DNA of 64,000 nucleotides, taken from contig NZ_WPIN01000020.1 in NCBI RefSeq assembly GCF_009754945.1, positions 91,945-155,944 of the forward strand, read 5' to 3'. This document shows, one piece after another, positions 33,913-41,984 of the stretch; the first letter of the stretch is position 1; every line of letters begins with the position of its first letter. The stretch comes from Spirosoma arboris (GTDB taxonomy: Bacteria > Bacteroidota > Bacteroidia > Cytophagales > Spirosomataceae). The position numbers were made by a program, and so were the translations under genes. The notes under the pieces are model-generated. The model saw only the letters and a program-made list of their open reading frames with translations. It searched no databases and was not told the DNA's origin.

Positions 33913-33943
33913 CAAATATAGGTGGTATGAGTCTGAAAAACAA
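33913..33943 (-). promoter_or_regulatory. Bacteroidota promoter of the rplM operon
   Basis: On the minus strand TTG (33943-33941) is followed by a 20-base spacer and TATATTTG (33920-33913), a full match to the TTTG/TAnnTTTG promoter with ideal spacing. It would start a transcript of about 70 bases of leader before the L13 ATG. This makes the ribosomal genes independent of the dcw cluster upstream. Confidence 0.75.
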
Positions 33944-33961
33944 GGGTATGCAAAGAATTCC

Positions 33962-35170
33962 TTATCGCAGCTTTAGCGTTACCAATGCCAGAACGGCCAG
34001 CATGATACCGACAATCCAGAAACGCGTTACGAGTTTGGCTTCGTGATAGCCTTTCTTCTGAAAGTGATGGTGCAGGGGTGACATCAGGAAAATTCGCCTA
34101 CCCTCGCCGTATTTACGCTTTGTATACTTGAAATAACTGACCTGCATAATTACGGACACAAGCTCAACCAGGAAGATTCCGCAGATAATCGGAATCATTA
34201 ATTCCTTACGGATGGCTAAAAATAAAACCGCGATAACTCCACCGAGCATTAAACTGCCCGTATCGCCCATGAATACTTGAGCAGGATAGGAATTATACCA
34301 TAAAAATCCGACGCAGGCACCCACAAAAGCAGCACAGAAAATCACCAGCTCACCGGCATTCGGGATGTACATAATGTTGAGGTACTGCGAGAAAACTTTA
34401 TTTCCTGATAAATAAGCTAATACCCCGATAGTCAGGCCGATAATAACAGAGGTGCCTGCTGCTAATCCGTCAATACCGTCGGTAATGTTTGCTCCATTTG
34501 AAACCGCTGTAATGATAAAAATACAGATTAGTACGTAGACAATCCAGGTGTAGCTATCTGGTAAAAAACCAAATAGAAGCGAACTATAATCGAATTCGTT
34601 GTTTTTAACAAACGGTACAGTCGTTAGGGTAGATTTAATGTCGGTATAGATATCGGGTACGTTCGACGTGCTGAGGAGACGGGGTGCGTATTTGCGTATT
34701 TTAACGTACTGATTAAAGGATAGGGTAAGGCCAACAATTAGCCCTAAACCGACCTGCCCTACGACCTTGAACTTGCCCTGTAAACCTTCTTTGTTCTTTT
34801 TGAAAACTTTAATGTAGTCATCCAGAAAACCAATCATGCCAGTCCAGACGGTAGAGACGAGCGCCAGGACAACATAGACGTTGGAAAGTTTCGCAAATAG
34901 CAAAGCTGGGATTAAGAGTGAGGCTAGAATAATAAAGCCGCCCATAGTTGGCGTACCTCGCTTTTGCATCTGTCCTTCCAGGCCAAGATCGCGAATAGAT
35001 TCGCCAATTTGTAACCCACGCAGTATATCAATAATACGTCGACCAAAAATTGCTGCAATAAGCAGCGAGGTTATAACCGCGCCGAGTGCACGAAATGAAA
35101 TATATTGGAAAACCCCCGCACCAGGGAAGTTGTAGCGTTCGTCAAGAAACTGGAAGAGGTAATAGAGCAT
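33962..35170 (-). CDS. mraY: Phospho-N-acetylmuramoyl-pentapeptide transferase
   Basis: This inner-membrane enzyme transfers phospho-MurNAc-pentapeptide to undecaprenyl phosphate to give lipid I. The 402-residue protein has about ten transmembrane helices. The catalytic aspartate pairs are visible in the FLDDYIKV segment and in the NITDGIDGLAAG segment, followed by QVFMGDTGSLMLGG and the HHHFQKKGYHEAKLVTRFWIVGI block near the C-terminus. It is longer than the usual 360 residues because of a loop near residues 160-215. It is the last gene of the first dcw block. Confidence 0.97.
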   Translation of the reverse strand: MLYYLFQFLDERYNFPGAGVFQYISFRALGAVITSLLIAAIFGRRIIDILRGLQIGESIRDLGLEGQMQKRGTPTMGGFIILASLLIPALLFAKLSNVYVVLALVSTVWTGMIGFLDDYIKVFKKNKEGLQGKFKVVGQVGLGLIVGLTLSFNQYVKIRKYAPRLLSTSNVPDIYTDIKSTLTTVPFVKNNEFDYSSLLFGFLPDSYTWIVYVLICIFIITAVSNGANITDGIDGLAAGTSVIIGLTIGVLAYLSGNKVFSQYLNIMYIPNAGELVIFCAAFVGACVGFLWYNSYPAQVFMGDTGSLMLGGVIAVLFLAIRKELMIPIICGIFLVELVSVIMQVSYFKYTKRKYGEGRRIFLMSPLHHHFQKKGYHEAKLVTRFWIVGIMLAVLALVTLKLR

Positions 35171-35183
35171 AGGTGATTAATGA

Positions 35184-35258
35184 GTGAATGAATGAATGAG
35201 AAAATGAGTGAATAAAGTCGTAGAAACTATTCGCTCATTCTCTCATTCATTCATTCAC
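35184..35258. repeat. Word-built inverted repeat between murE and mraY
   Basis: The arms are 35184-35213 (GTGAATGAATGAATGAG and on) and 35229-35258 (its reverse complement), with 28 of 30 positions paired. Each mismatch is a transition that would be a G-U pair on one strand. Within the arms the word GAATGA is repeated. The repeat fills most of the 107-base spacer. Confidence 0.88.
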
Positions 35259-35277
35259 AATTATACATGTGCCAAAG

Positions 35278-36756
35278 TTACTGATTTCCGCGTTCTGCGA
35301 AAGTGTCCCTCAGGACAGTCCGGTCGTCAAAGTCGTATTTGACTCCTTTAATTTCCTGGTAGGTTTCGTGGCCTTTGCCCGCTACTAGAATAATGTCATA
35401 TGGATGAGCGAGTGAAACCGCTTTACGTATAGCCTCTTGCCGATCTTCAATGGTTTGCGTTTTTTTTGCATCTACCGGAGGAACACCAGCCTGCATTTGC
35501 TCCAAAATAGCCATCGGGTCTTCGTTGCGGGGATTATCGGAAGTTAGAATAATGCGGTTACTGAACTTACAGGCGATTCCAGCCATAATCGGGCGCTTGG
35601 CTGCATCCCGGTTTCCACCACAACCCACAATAGTAATAATCTGTGGAAGGCGACCCTGCTCATCCGTATGGCGCAACTCGGTGATCGTTTCCAATACGTT
35701 CTGTAGCGCATCGGGCGTATGGGCATAATCGACAATTCCGACAATGTTATCATCTGAAACAACCTGCTCAAAACGACCTTGTGGCGGAGTAATACCCGAC
35801 AGTAAGGTTAATACTTCTGTAGGCTCCTCGCCAAGTAATGCAGCTGTACCATAAACACTTAGCAGATTATAGGCATTAAAGCGACCGATAAGTTTAAACC
35901 AGACTTCGCGATCATCGACCAGCATATGTAAGCCAAATAGACTATCGGCTATAATTTTACCTTTAAAGGTGGCTAGTGTTTGTAACGAGTAACTTTCTTT
36001 ACGAGCAGCTGTGTTCTGAAGCATCACCAACCCCCGCTTATCGTCAACATTGGTTAGAGCAAAGGCCGACGAAGGAAGCTGGTCAAAGAACCCTTTTTTC
36101 GCCCGAATGTAATTATCGAAGGTTCCGTGAAAGTCAAGATGGTCGTGAGTGATGTTCGTGAAAATGCCACCTACGAAGGTTAAACCGGCAATTCGCTCCT
36201 GCACAACGGCATGTGAACTAACTTCCATGAAGACGTGCGTACAGCCATGAGCACGCATCTTCACTAGTAGTTGATTTGTAGTGATGGCGTCTGGCGTGGT
36301 GTGCGTAGCTGGAATAACCTCATCATCAATCTGGTTCTGAACTGTCGATAGCAGGCCACACCGGTAACCCAACCCGCGAAACAGTCGGAAGAGTAAGGTG
36401 GCAACAGATGTTTTACCGTTAGTACCGGTTACACCTACGAGTTTGATTTTTTGGGAGGGATGTTCGTAGAAATTTGCCGCAGCTAATCCCATCGCCCGGG
36501 CCGAATTCTGCACCGATACAAAGGCCACTGATGGATTAACTTCTGAAGGGAATTCTTCGCACAGGATAGCTGCTGCTCCCTGGCGAATAGCCGTTTCAAT
36601 AAATTCATGACCATCAACAACGGTTCCACGAATGGCAATAAACAAACTGCCGGGTCCGACTCTGCGCGAGTCCATCGTCAAGTTTGTGATCTCTGTATTC
36701 ATGCTGCCCGACGTTGCTAGCAGCGGAATTTTATAAAAGAGGTCTTTGAGTTGCAT
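35278..36756 (-). CDS. murE: UDP-N-acetylmuramoyl-tripeptide synthetase (meso-DAP adding)
   Basis: This 492-residue ligase adds the third stem amino acid. The ATP-binding motif VGVTGTNGKTSVATLLFRL lies near residue 105. The substrate signature HDHLDFHGTFDNYIRAKKGFF is in the centre, and the specificity motif is DNPRNEDP (near residue 403). The arginine of DNPR is typical of enzymes that take meso-diaminopimelate rather than lysine. The C-terminal domain continues to VAGKGHETYQEIKGVKYDFDDR. The ATG ending at 36756 (MQLKDLFYKIP) is preferred to an upstream in-frame start. Confidence 0.97.
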   Translation of the reverse strand: MQLKDLFYKIPLLATSGSMNTEITNLTMDSRRVGPGSLFIAIRGTVVDGHEFIETAIRQGAAAILCEEFPSEVNPSVAFVSVQNSARAMGLAAANFYEHPSQKIKLVGVTGTNGKTSVATLLFRLFRGLGYRCGLLSTVQNQIDDEVIPATHTTPDAITTNQLLVKMRAHGCTHVFMEVSSHAVVQERIAGLTFVGGIFTNITHDHLDFHGTFDNYIRAKKGFFDQLPSSAFALTNVDDKRGLVMLQNTAARKESYSLQTLATFKGKIIADSLFGLHMLVDDREVWFKLIGRFNAYNLLSVYGTAALLGEEPTEVLTLLSGITPPQGRFEQVVSDDNIVGIVDYAHTPDALQNVLETITELRHTDEQGRLPQIITIVGCGGNRDAAKRPIMAGIACKFSNRIILTSDNPRNEDPMAILEQMQAGVPPVDAKKTQTIEDRQEAIRKAVSLAHPYDIILVAGKGHETYQEIKGVKYDFDDRTVLRDTFAERGNQ

Positions 36757-36863
36757 ACAGATATAACGAGCAGCACGTTCGTTTGGCGTCTGCAAAAAAA
36801 CGGCTTGAGTGCGGGACTACCTAATTTGCTCGAAAAGTACTGTGACTAAAAAATGGCTGAATA

Positions 36864-38978
36864 CTAGCCCAACGTCAGCGTTATAGACTTTCCTGCCGTT
36901 TTTTCGATGCCTATTCCCGGCGAAACAGACTGGTCTTTAACCTTACCCCGACCTTCAACTGATACCCGGAAACCCCGATTTTCAAGTAGGAACAGCGCAT
37001 CACGTAGCGTTAGTCCACGTACGTCAGGTACCTGATCAGTACGAGTTGGGCGCGATTTCCAGCGTCCGCCCGATGTTGATTCTACCCAACCTTCAGTGGA
37101 AGGTTCGTTGGTAATATTCAGTGTTGAGCCGATGGTGTGCAGATCGTCGGCATACCCTGCTATTATACCTGTTGTTGAGCCGGGTTGTGATGTACGACTC
37201 CGGATAGGGGCATGTATTCGATAATCATAAGCCACAATTCGGTCGGCGACAGTTTTGAATACGGGCGCAGCGACAGCACCGGCATACAACAAATCAATAT
37301 TGTCTCCCTGTGGGCTGTCGACAACTGTAATCATGCTGTATTTAGGATTATCGGCAGGGAAGTAGCCAATAAATGAAGTATAGTATTTACCTACCTGATA
37401 TTTACCATTCACGATTTTCTGAGCAGTACCCGTCTTTCCGGCAATGGCGTAATAAGGGTTGTTAATATGCTTAGCTGTACCATGTTCAACCACTCCGCGC
37501 AGTAGTTGTTGCGCTTTCCGAATCGTTGCTGGTGAGCATATTGGTTCTGGTGCTATATAAGGTTTGTTATCTTCAATGATCTCGTTTGCAAGCTTGATCT
37601 GCTTGACAATAACGGGGCGTACCCAATGACCGTCATTGGCTACTGCGTTGTAAAACGCCAGCATTTGCAGGGGTGTAATCTGCATTTCGTAACCGTATGA
37701 CATTGAGGTGAGCGATACCTTGCTCCAGCCTTTCATATCAGGGTTACGCACAACAGGTATTGCTTCACCTTTCATGTGAATACCTGTTGGTTTCGTTAGA
37801 TGAAACTGCCGTAGATATTGACAATATAAATCGGGCCTTCGATAGAAATAGCTGCGCATAAGCAGGTGAGTACCAACATTTGACGATTTCTCAAATACCT
37901 GTCGGGCTGTAATCGTTCCATGTCCTGCCCGGCTGGCGTCGTGAATGCCCAGTCCATTGTAAGTGGCAGAACCGTTTCCTGTGGCTACCATCTGGTCGAG
38001 CGAAATGGCCTTTTCCTCCATTAAAGCCATCATGGTAGCTAATTTGAAGGTTGAGCCAGGGTCGGTACGATCTGCCAGAGCGTGGTTGAAGTTTTCGACA
38101 TAACCATCGCCCTGTTTCGTAAGGTTGGCCATGGCCCGAATTTCGCCGGTAGCTACCTCCATGACAATAACACAACCTTTAGCGGCATTGTATTTTTCCA
38201 AAGCTGAGCGCAGGGCCGATTCGGCCATATCCTGATAATTGACGTCGATCGTTGTGTAGAGATCCATGCCGGGCTCAGGCGTCATGTCGGGGCCATCTTC
38301 AACGGGTTTTCGAATTCCACCCGATAATACTTCCACTAGACCCACGGCATTTTTACCCGCCAGAGCGGGTTGAAAACTAGCTTCCAGGCCAATCAGACCT
38401 CGATTGGTTTTAGCATTAAGATTCCCAATGGTACGTTCGGCCATTTGGCCATAGGGATGATATCGTTCGTAATAAGGACGTAGAACACCACCACGGGCAG
38501 CAACCTTGGCAGATGATCTGAAAAAAGGCCATTTAAGCATTTCCTGCCGTTCCTTAAACGTCACTCGTCGACGATTCAGTAAGAGGTACCGGCGCTTATG
38601 GTTGCGAGCAGCAACAATATCTTCTCTATAGTCGTTGGCCGAACGATCTCGATAAATTCTGGATAGCAAAAGAGCCAGCGAATCTATTTTTTTAGCAAAA
38701 TATTCAGGTTTTGCCATTGTTGGATCGAGCCCGACGACATAGGTGGGCAGCGACGTTGCCAGCAGGCTTCCATCATTAGCGTAGATGTTACCACGCATGG
38801 CTGGAATCGTGTCGCGCCGGATCAGTGTTTCTTCTACACGAGAGCTATAGAACCGACCTTTTAAGTCCTTCTTGAAGTACTGAACAGATACAAGGCGTAC
38901 AACAATGCATAAGGCAAGGGCAATAACGACATAGAAGATGTGATTGGCCCGCTGAATAATATCCTGCTTAATGTTCAT
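36864..38978 (-). CDS. ftsI: Penicillin-binding protein, septal transpeptidase FtsI with PASTA domain
   Basis: This is a 704-residue class B penicillin-binding protein. It has an N-terminal membrane anchor (IFYVVIALALCIVVRLVSV), a dimerisation domain, and the transpeptidase domain with DPGSTFK near residue 306, SSN near 362 and KTGTAQ near 512. A single PASTA domain (VPDVRGLTLRDALFLLENRGF) forms the last 55 residues. It cross-links septal peptidoglycan with FtsW. PASTA domains are usual for the Bacteroidota form of FtsI. It overlaps ftsL by 11 bases. Confidence 0.96.
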   Translation of the reverse strand: MNIKQDIIQRANHIFYVVIALALCIVVRLVSVQYFKKDLKGRFYSSRVEETLIRRDTIPAMRGNIYANDGSLLATSLPTYVVGLDPTMAKPEYFAKKIDSLALLLSRIYRDRSANDYREDIVAARNHKRRYLLLNRRRVTFKERQEMLKWPFFRSSAKVAARGGVLRPYYERYHPYGQMAERTIGNLNAKTNRGLIGLEASFQPALAGKNAVGLVEVLSGGIRKPVEDGPDMTPEPGMDLYTTIDVNYQDMAESALRSALEKYNAAKGCVIVMEVATGEIRAMANLTKQGDGYVENFNHALADRTDPGSTFKLATMMALMEEKAISLDQMVATGNGSATYNGLGIHDASRAGHGTITARQVFEKSSNVGTHLLMRSYFYRRPDLYCQYLRQFHLTKPTGIHMKGEAIPVVRNPDMKGWSKVSLTSMSYGYEMQITPLQMLAFYNAVANDGHWVRPVIVKQIKLANEIIEDNKPYIAPEPICSPATIRKAQQLLRGVVEHGTAKHINNPYYAIAGKTGTAQKIVNGKYQVGKYYTSFIGYFPADNPKYSMITVVDSPQGDNIDLLYAGAVAAPVFKTVADRIVAYDYRIHAPIRSRTSQPGSTTGIIAGYADDLHTIGSTLNITNEPSTEGWVESTSGGRWKSRPTRTDQVPDVRGLTLRDALFLLENRGFRVSVEGRGKVKDQSVSPGIGIEKTAGKSITLTLG

Positions 38979-39366
38979 CTGACTTGACGACGATTTTATG
39001 GGGTGGTGTTTGGCTATCCGCTAAACCAAGTCCTACAACACGTTTACTGATTTCAGATTGTTTGCCGCTTTTATTGAAATCTGCCTGCAACACAGTGAAC
39101 TGCGAGCGCAATTCATCGACCTGTGTTTTGGTGCGCTGAATGCGTCGAACCAATCGTTCTGCGTTGTGATTCAGTCCAATATAGAGTATGAGTAAAAACG
39201 TGACCCACAAAATGCGGTCAATATGCTGAATGGGCCAGGCATTATCTTCGCCGAAAAGTCTGTCCAGACCAATGGCATCATTGAGCCAGGATGCCAGTTT
39301 GAGTTTGCGCCGTTGCTGCTTTTGTTTAGCAACTCGTTCGGGCTGACGGAAGGTATTTTTAGCCAT
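38968..39366 (-). CDS. ftsL: FtsL-like cell division protein
   Basis: The 132-residue bitopic protein has a basic N-terminal cytoplasmic part (RQPERVAKQKQQRRKLKLASW), one transmembrane segment (ILWVTFLLILYIGL, about residues 52-66) and a periplasmic coiled coil (AERLVRRIQRTKTQVDELRSQFTVLQADFNK). This is the architecture of FtsL, which bridges FtsQ/FtsB to FtsI/FtsW. It is in the canonical place before ftsI and overlaps it. rsmH and mraZ, which often precede ftsL, are not next to it here. Confidence 0.85.
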   Translation of the reverse strand: MAKNTFRQPERVAKQKQQRRKLKLASWLNDAIGLDRLFGEDNAWPIQHIDRILWVTFLLILYIGLNHNAERLVRRIQRTKTQVDELRSQFTVLQADFNKSGKQSEISKRVVGLGLADSQTPPHKIVVKSDEH

Positions 39367-39449
39367 GGCTGGGTTAGGACACGATGGTAGTACAAATAAA
39401 CAAAAACATCGTTGCCTAACCGATACCCAATTTTTCTTTCACTAGAAAA

Positions 39450-40943
39450 TTACTCTTTCCAGCGCCATTCGTTGGCAATCTGCAAAGGAGTTCGTAAGCC
39501 CTGTGTTACCAGGTAATCACGGGTTTGCGTATCGGTCTGTCGTTTTGTTGGAATTGCGTCGGCGTCGGCTAGGGCATATAATAACATAGTCGAATAGCGA
39601 ACCGTATTTTTTAGTTGGTCGGCATTGACGAGGTTCATTCGATCGCAATTAGCATGATAGCAATCGAGTACTTCCCGGGCGAGATGACCGTTCATACCCA
39701 CCACCGGAACACCTTCGAGCATAAACGGCTGATGGTCGGAGTGAAGGCCTGCCTGATTCTGCATCTGATTGGCAAACACCGGTTCAATTTGTTTCATAGT
39801 TTCGCCAACTGCATTTAGAAAAGGAACCATATCCGTACGACCAAACGCATTCATACCATTAGGGTCGTTGGTCATATCCAGGTTCATCATATAGCGAACC
39901 TGATCTAGCTGCCCGGATTTCTTTAATTTCTCGACCATTGCCTTCGAACCCAGCAGTCCTTGTTCCTCGCCCATAAAAAGAACAAATTCAATGGTGCGCT
40001 TTGGTTTCAATTTCAGAGCTTTAAAAGTTCGGGCAATGTCCATGACTGCAAATGACCCAATGCCATTGTCGATGGCTCCAGTAGCCAGATCCCACGAATC
40101 CAGATGTCCGCCAACAATGATTTTCTCTTCGGGGTATTTCGAGCCTTTTAAGGTAGCCACTACGTTACGAGCCCGAATCTTGCGACTGGTGTTCGTCATG
40201 TTAATCTGGGCATGAAGCGGGCCACGTTCATCCTGCATCCAGGATCTCAGCGCTTCTCCGCTTTCGTACGATATGCAGACCGATGGGACAGAAATTAATT
40301 TTCCGGTTACAGAGGCTGTACCCGTGAGCAACACATTACCGGGTACCAGATTAACCATTATAACGCCTGATGCTCCATATTGAATGGCAAGCGCAGTTTT
40401 TTCAGAGCGATGGAGGTTTCGGGCTCCTTTGGTTGGCGCGGCTAAGCCAATATTGACTAGGGCAACTTTGCCTTTCAATTTTCCCTTTAAGGCGGCAAAG
40501 TCACCTTCAAGGCCATTGCCTACATCAACAATCTCTCCTCGTACATGGGCTTCTACGGGCGAGTGTGCCAGTGATACTACTGGTACTTCCCGGAAATTGT
40601 CACTTTTGTTGGGTACAACTGAGAGTGTTACCGTATCACGCATCCAGGCTTCTACCTCAAAAGGCTCGTAGCGAACTTCTTTAAAGCCATAAGAGGACAA
40701 TAAATCGAATGCATACGCTTCGGCCCGTGTGCCGTTTGGACTGCCTGTTAGCCGGTGACCAACCTGCTGAGAAGCGTTGGTGAGCGTTTCGTAGGCACGG
40801 CTGTGTTCACTTACCTCCTTATTAATACGGGTAAAGGCTTTCTGAAAAGAAAGTTTGTCGGGGTAAAAAGCAGTTAGCGCACCGGCAGTACCGATACAGA
40901 ACAGCACGAGCCTAAATTGGGGCACGTAAAATGTCCGAGCCAT
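39450..40943 (-). CDS. M28 family metallopeptidase with PA domain, exported
   Basis: This 497-residue protein resembles carboxypeptidase Q-type M28 enzymes. It has an N-terminal hydrophobic export signal (LVLFCIGTAGALTAFY). A protease-associated insert lies around residues 130-250, and then the metal-binding set: GGHLDSWDLATGAIDNGIG (His and Asp), GEEQGLLGSKAM (Glu-Glu), NLDMTNDP (Asp) and LHSDHQPF (His). It probably trims dipeptides or short peptides outside the cytoplasm. It lies on the same strand as ftsL, 83 bases away. Confidence 0.9.
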   Translation of the reverse strand: MARTFYVPQFRLVLFCIGTAGALTAFYPDKLSFQKAFTRINKEVSEHSRAYETLTNASQQVGHRLTGSPNGTRAEAYAFDLLSSYGFKEVRYEPFEVEAWMRDTVTLSVVPNKSDNFREVPVVSLAHSPVEAHVRGEIVDVGNGLEGDFAALKGKLKGKVALVNIGLAAPTKGARNLHRSEKTALAIQYGASGVIMVNLVPGNVLLTGTASVTGKLISVPSVCISYESGEALRSWMQDERGPLHAQINMTNTSRKIRARNVVATLKGSKYPEEKIIVGGHLDSWDLATGAIDNGIGSFAVMDIARTFKALKLKPKRTIEFVLFMGEEQGLLGSKAMVEKLKKSGQLDQVRYMMNLDMTNDPNGMNAFGRTDMVPFLNAVGETMKQIEPVFANQMQNQAGLHSDHQPFMLEGVPVVGMNGHLAREVLDCYHANCDRMNLVNADQLKNTVRYSTMLLYALADADAIPTKRQTDTQTRDYLVTQGLRTPLQIANEWRWKE

Positions 40944-41163
40944 GGGTGGTAGAATTCTTTGCTAAAGATACAAAAAAGGCAACTGATTTCGATGCTGAAT
41001 GATTAGACGCACTAACCCGTGAAAGCGTTCGGTCAAATTGAGAAAAAAGTAAAAGATTTACGCAAATGGCGCTATTTGAGATTTATATTCTACTAAATAG
41101 GAACTTATAATTCGCTATTAGTCAACATAAATAGAAAATATTGCTCTATTGACTGCTATTAGT

Positions 41164-41838
41164 TTAGCCGACCTGTTGATGCTTCATTGGTTTTAGCTGA
41201 ACGGTTAATCGTCCGGCAAGCCATTCAGGGTTAAGCCCTACTACGTCAAAAACGCGATCCCAGCTTCGTTCGAAACAATGCGCAGCATCAGGGAAAGATA
41301 CTGATACATCTAATGCCCGCTTATAGAACGATACTGGTTTTTGCCGCAAAAGGTTGCGGTGAATGACAAATTGTGCCCCTAGTACGAAGGTATATGTCAA
41401 TGGGCCACCGGTATCAAACAGGGCATAGTGAAATCCACGTAGATCAAGTCCGCGTCCGTCTTCGTTTTTACTCCAGGGCTGAAAAAGTCGGTGTCCCTGA
41501 TCATCGTCTGTATCAATAAGATGGCCGAGCCAATGAAACTGTTTTTCTTCTAAAGTCAAAGGATCTGCAACTATGTCACGCAACGTTTTCTTGAAATTGT
41601 AAGCATGATCGAAAGGCTTACCCTGGCAGAAAATTGTCCACTCAGCTAACGAATCATATCGATTGACGATGTGATGTAGATACGTATGGGCTTCCCGCCC
41701 AACATTAGGTAATGGAATAACGGTATGTTCTAAGGAATGATCTGGTCCTTTGCTATAGATCGTTTTTTGCAAACCAGCAGGTACGTTCCGGAGCCAGTTC
41801 AGGTTTTCGGTATAATGGGCGACGACAAGCTCGGGCAT
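41164..41838 (-). CDS. DUF3431 domain protein
   Basis: The 224-residue cytosolic-looking protein begins MPELVVAHYTENLNWLRNVP. It carries the DUF3431 blocks YSKGPDHSLEHTVIPLPNVGREAHTYLHHIVNRYDSLAEWTIFCQG near the start and LTYTFVLGAQFVIHRNLLRQKPVSFYKRALD near the end. The family is glycosyltransferase-like but no activity is established. The frame is open further upstream through the repeat, but the ATG ending at 41838 is the family-like start. A divergent S9 peptidase gene begins 147 bases away. Confidence 0.78.
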   Translation of the reverse strand: MPELVVAHYTENLNWLRNVPAGLQKTIYSKGPDHSLEHTVIPLPNVGREAHTYLHHIVNRYDSLAEWTIFCQGKPFDHAYNFKKTLRDIVADPLTLEEKQFHWLGHLIDTDDDQGHRLFQPWSKNEDGRGLDLRGFHYALFDTGGPLTYTFVLGAQFVIHRNLLRQKPVSFYKRALDVSVSFPDAAHCFERSWDRVFDVVGLNPEWLAGRLTVQLKPMKHQQVG

Positions 41839-41847
41839 GACTTTTAA

Positions 41848-41910
41848 CACAAAGGCGCAAGGGAAATCGCAAAGGTCGCAAAGAATTAATGGTTTACGAC
41901 CTTTGCGCTG
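41848..41910. repeat. Word-built inverted repeat between divergent genes
   Basis: The left side holds GCGCAAGG and TCGCAAAGGTCGCAAAG words (41855-41883). The right arm CGACCTTTGCGC (41897-41908) pairs with TCGCAAAGGTCG at 11 of 12 positions. It lies ahead of both divergent genes, so it cannot be a terminator for either of them. It may be transcribed as part of a leader. Confidence 0.7.
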
Positions 41911-41984
41911 GATCGACGGAACGGTTGAAGAAAATCCTATTTTTACAGCCAATCTTTTGAAACAAACTGAAACGACGTCCTCGT

